Below the pieces are notes generated by a model that was given only the letters and a program-made list of their open reading frames with translations, searched no databases and was not told the DNA's origin. Below, piece after piece: positions 63,797 to 64,000 of a stretch of 64,000 nt of DNA. Origin of the DNA: FEN-1297 sp963710735 (GTDB lineage: Bacteria > Bacteroidota > Ignavibacteria > Ignavibacteriales > Ignavibacteriaceae); contig CAVQBN010000004.1 of assembly GCA_963710735.1 (NCBI GenBank), positions 62,001 to 126,000 on the forward strand. Reading direction: 5' to 3'. A program made the translations under genes and the position numbers. The stretch's first letter is position 1; each line of letters begins with the position of its first letter.

Positions 63797-64000
63797 CTAA
63801 TTTAAATTTGAATACTGATTTATAGATTTTTCTATTTTCGAGATCAGATTTTTTTCATACATTTCGTTAGCCCTCAAAACCATATTTTTAATGCCAACCA
63901 CCGTACTTGATCCATGTCCAATGATGGTAATTCCATTAACACCAAGTAACGGAATTCCCCCTTGTAAATTCGGATCAAATACTTTGAAAGTTTTTCTTAT
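63797..64000 (-). CDS. plsX: Phosphate acyltransferase PlsX (C-terminal part; start off window)
   Basis: The last 67 codons of a minus-strand gene running to the window edge. They read DPNLQGGIPLLGVNGITIIG followed by HGSSTVVGIKNMVLRANEMY, the conserved end of PlsX (GGAPLLGVNG, GHGSS), and stop at TAG 63797-63799. PlsX makes acyl-phosphate from acyl-ACP for phospholipid synthesis. It sits directly upstream of fabH, the standard plsX-fabH-fabD order, which supports the call although only part is visible. Confidence 0.93.
   Translation of the reverse strand: MRKTFKVFDPNLQGGIPLLGVNGITIIGHGSSTVVGIKNMVLRANEMYEKNLISKIEKSINQYSNLN

Noticed and set aside
1..64000. CRISPR arrays, insertion sequences, prophage genes
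   Set aside because: No regularly spaced repeats, transposase, integrase or phage structural gene was seen.

Overview
The window is AT-rich, densely coded bacterial chromosome. Five proteins end in a type IX secretion (T9SS) type A sorting domain with the NYPNPFNPxT signature, three are PorV/PorQ-like outer-membrane proteins, and there is a TonB-dependent receptor with a carboxypeptidase-regulatory N-terminus. This combination, with short A-rich ribosome-binding sites, points to the Bacteroidota/Chlorobi superphylum, most likely Ignavibacteriota (Ignavibacterium/Melioribacter-like). That placement is inferred from gene families, not from a marker gene. No prophage, insertion sequence, CRISPR array or rRNA operon is visible.

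Layout. 1-8.8 kb: a truncated propeller sensor, thyA, a glycerate kinase, a divergent methyltransferase, and a three-gene minus-strand surface-glycan set (membrane glycosyltransferase, FemAB-like, GT4). 9.3-18.2 kb: a tightly packed nine-gene minus-strand operon running polysaccharide deacetylase, GT2, radical SAM enzyme, DUF1207 protein, M50 protease, Ig-like lipoprotein, propeller protein and two PorV-like proteins. 18.5-31 kb: a plus-strand run with an EamA transporter, an FG-GAP T9SS protein, then a TonB receptor / 1186-residue secreted protein / PorV trio and a secreted C39-type peptidase. pdxH lies on the other strand. 31.2-34.8 kb: a fused multifunctional 2-oxoglutarate dehydrogenase. 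34.9-35.4 kb: tRNA-Gly, tRNA-Val and a degenerate duplicate of the tRNA-Val 3' half plus its terminator. 35.4-49.8 kb: T9SS cargo, several frameshifted genes, a decayed PAP2 phosphatase, spoVG, an amino-acid dehydrogenase, a CoA-type Nudix hydrolase, an M48 protease, a cupin, a thioredoxin-like lipoprotein and aroF. 50.5-57.9 kb: a GT87-like mannosyltransferase, a tiny membrane protein, rlpA, rsmE, a BamA/TamA-like barrel and gcvP. 58-64 kb: the fatty-acid cluster plsX-fabH-fabD-(DUF3109)-fabG-acpP-fabF-rnc on the minus strand.

Together the genes describe a heterotrophic Gram-negative cell with type II fatty-acid synthesis, a 2-oxoglutarate-oxidising step and extensive export of surface-anchored proteins and glycans. 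The most striking sequence-level signal is a set of five otherwise intact genes (lipoprotein, M50 protease, secreted protein, quinone oxidoreductase, aroF) that are each split by single-base indels, most of them explicable by short homopolymer runs. They look more like assembly error than decay, whereas the PAP2 gene carries several independent lesions and looks genuinely dead. Other items worth checking are the actinobacterial-style KGD fusion, the nine-gene glycan/PorV operon, the TonB/giant-protein/PorV trio, the tRNA-Val relic and a probable CTG start for the BamA-like protein.
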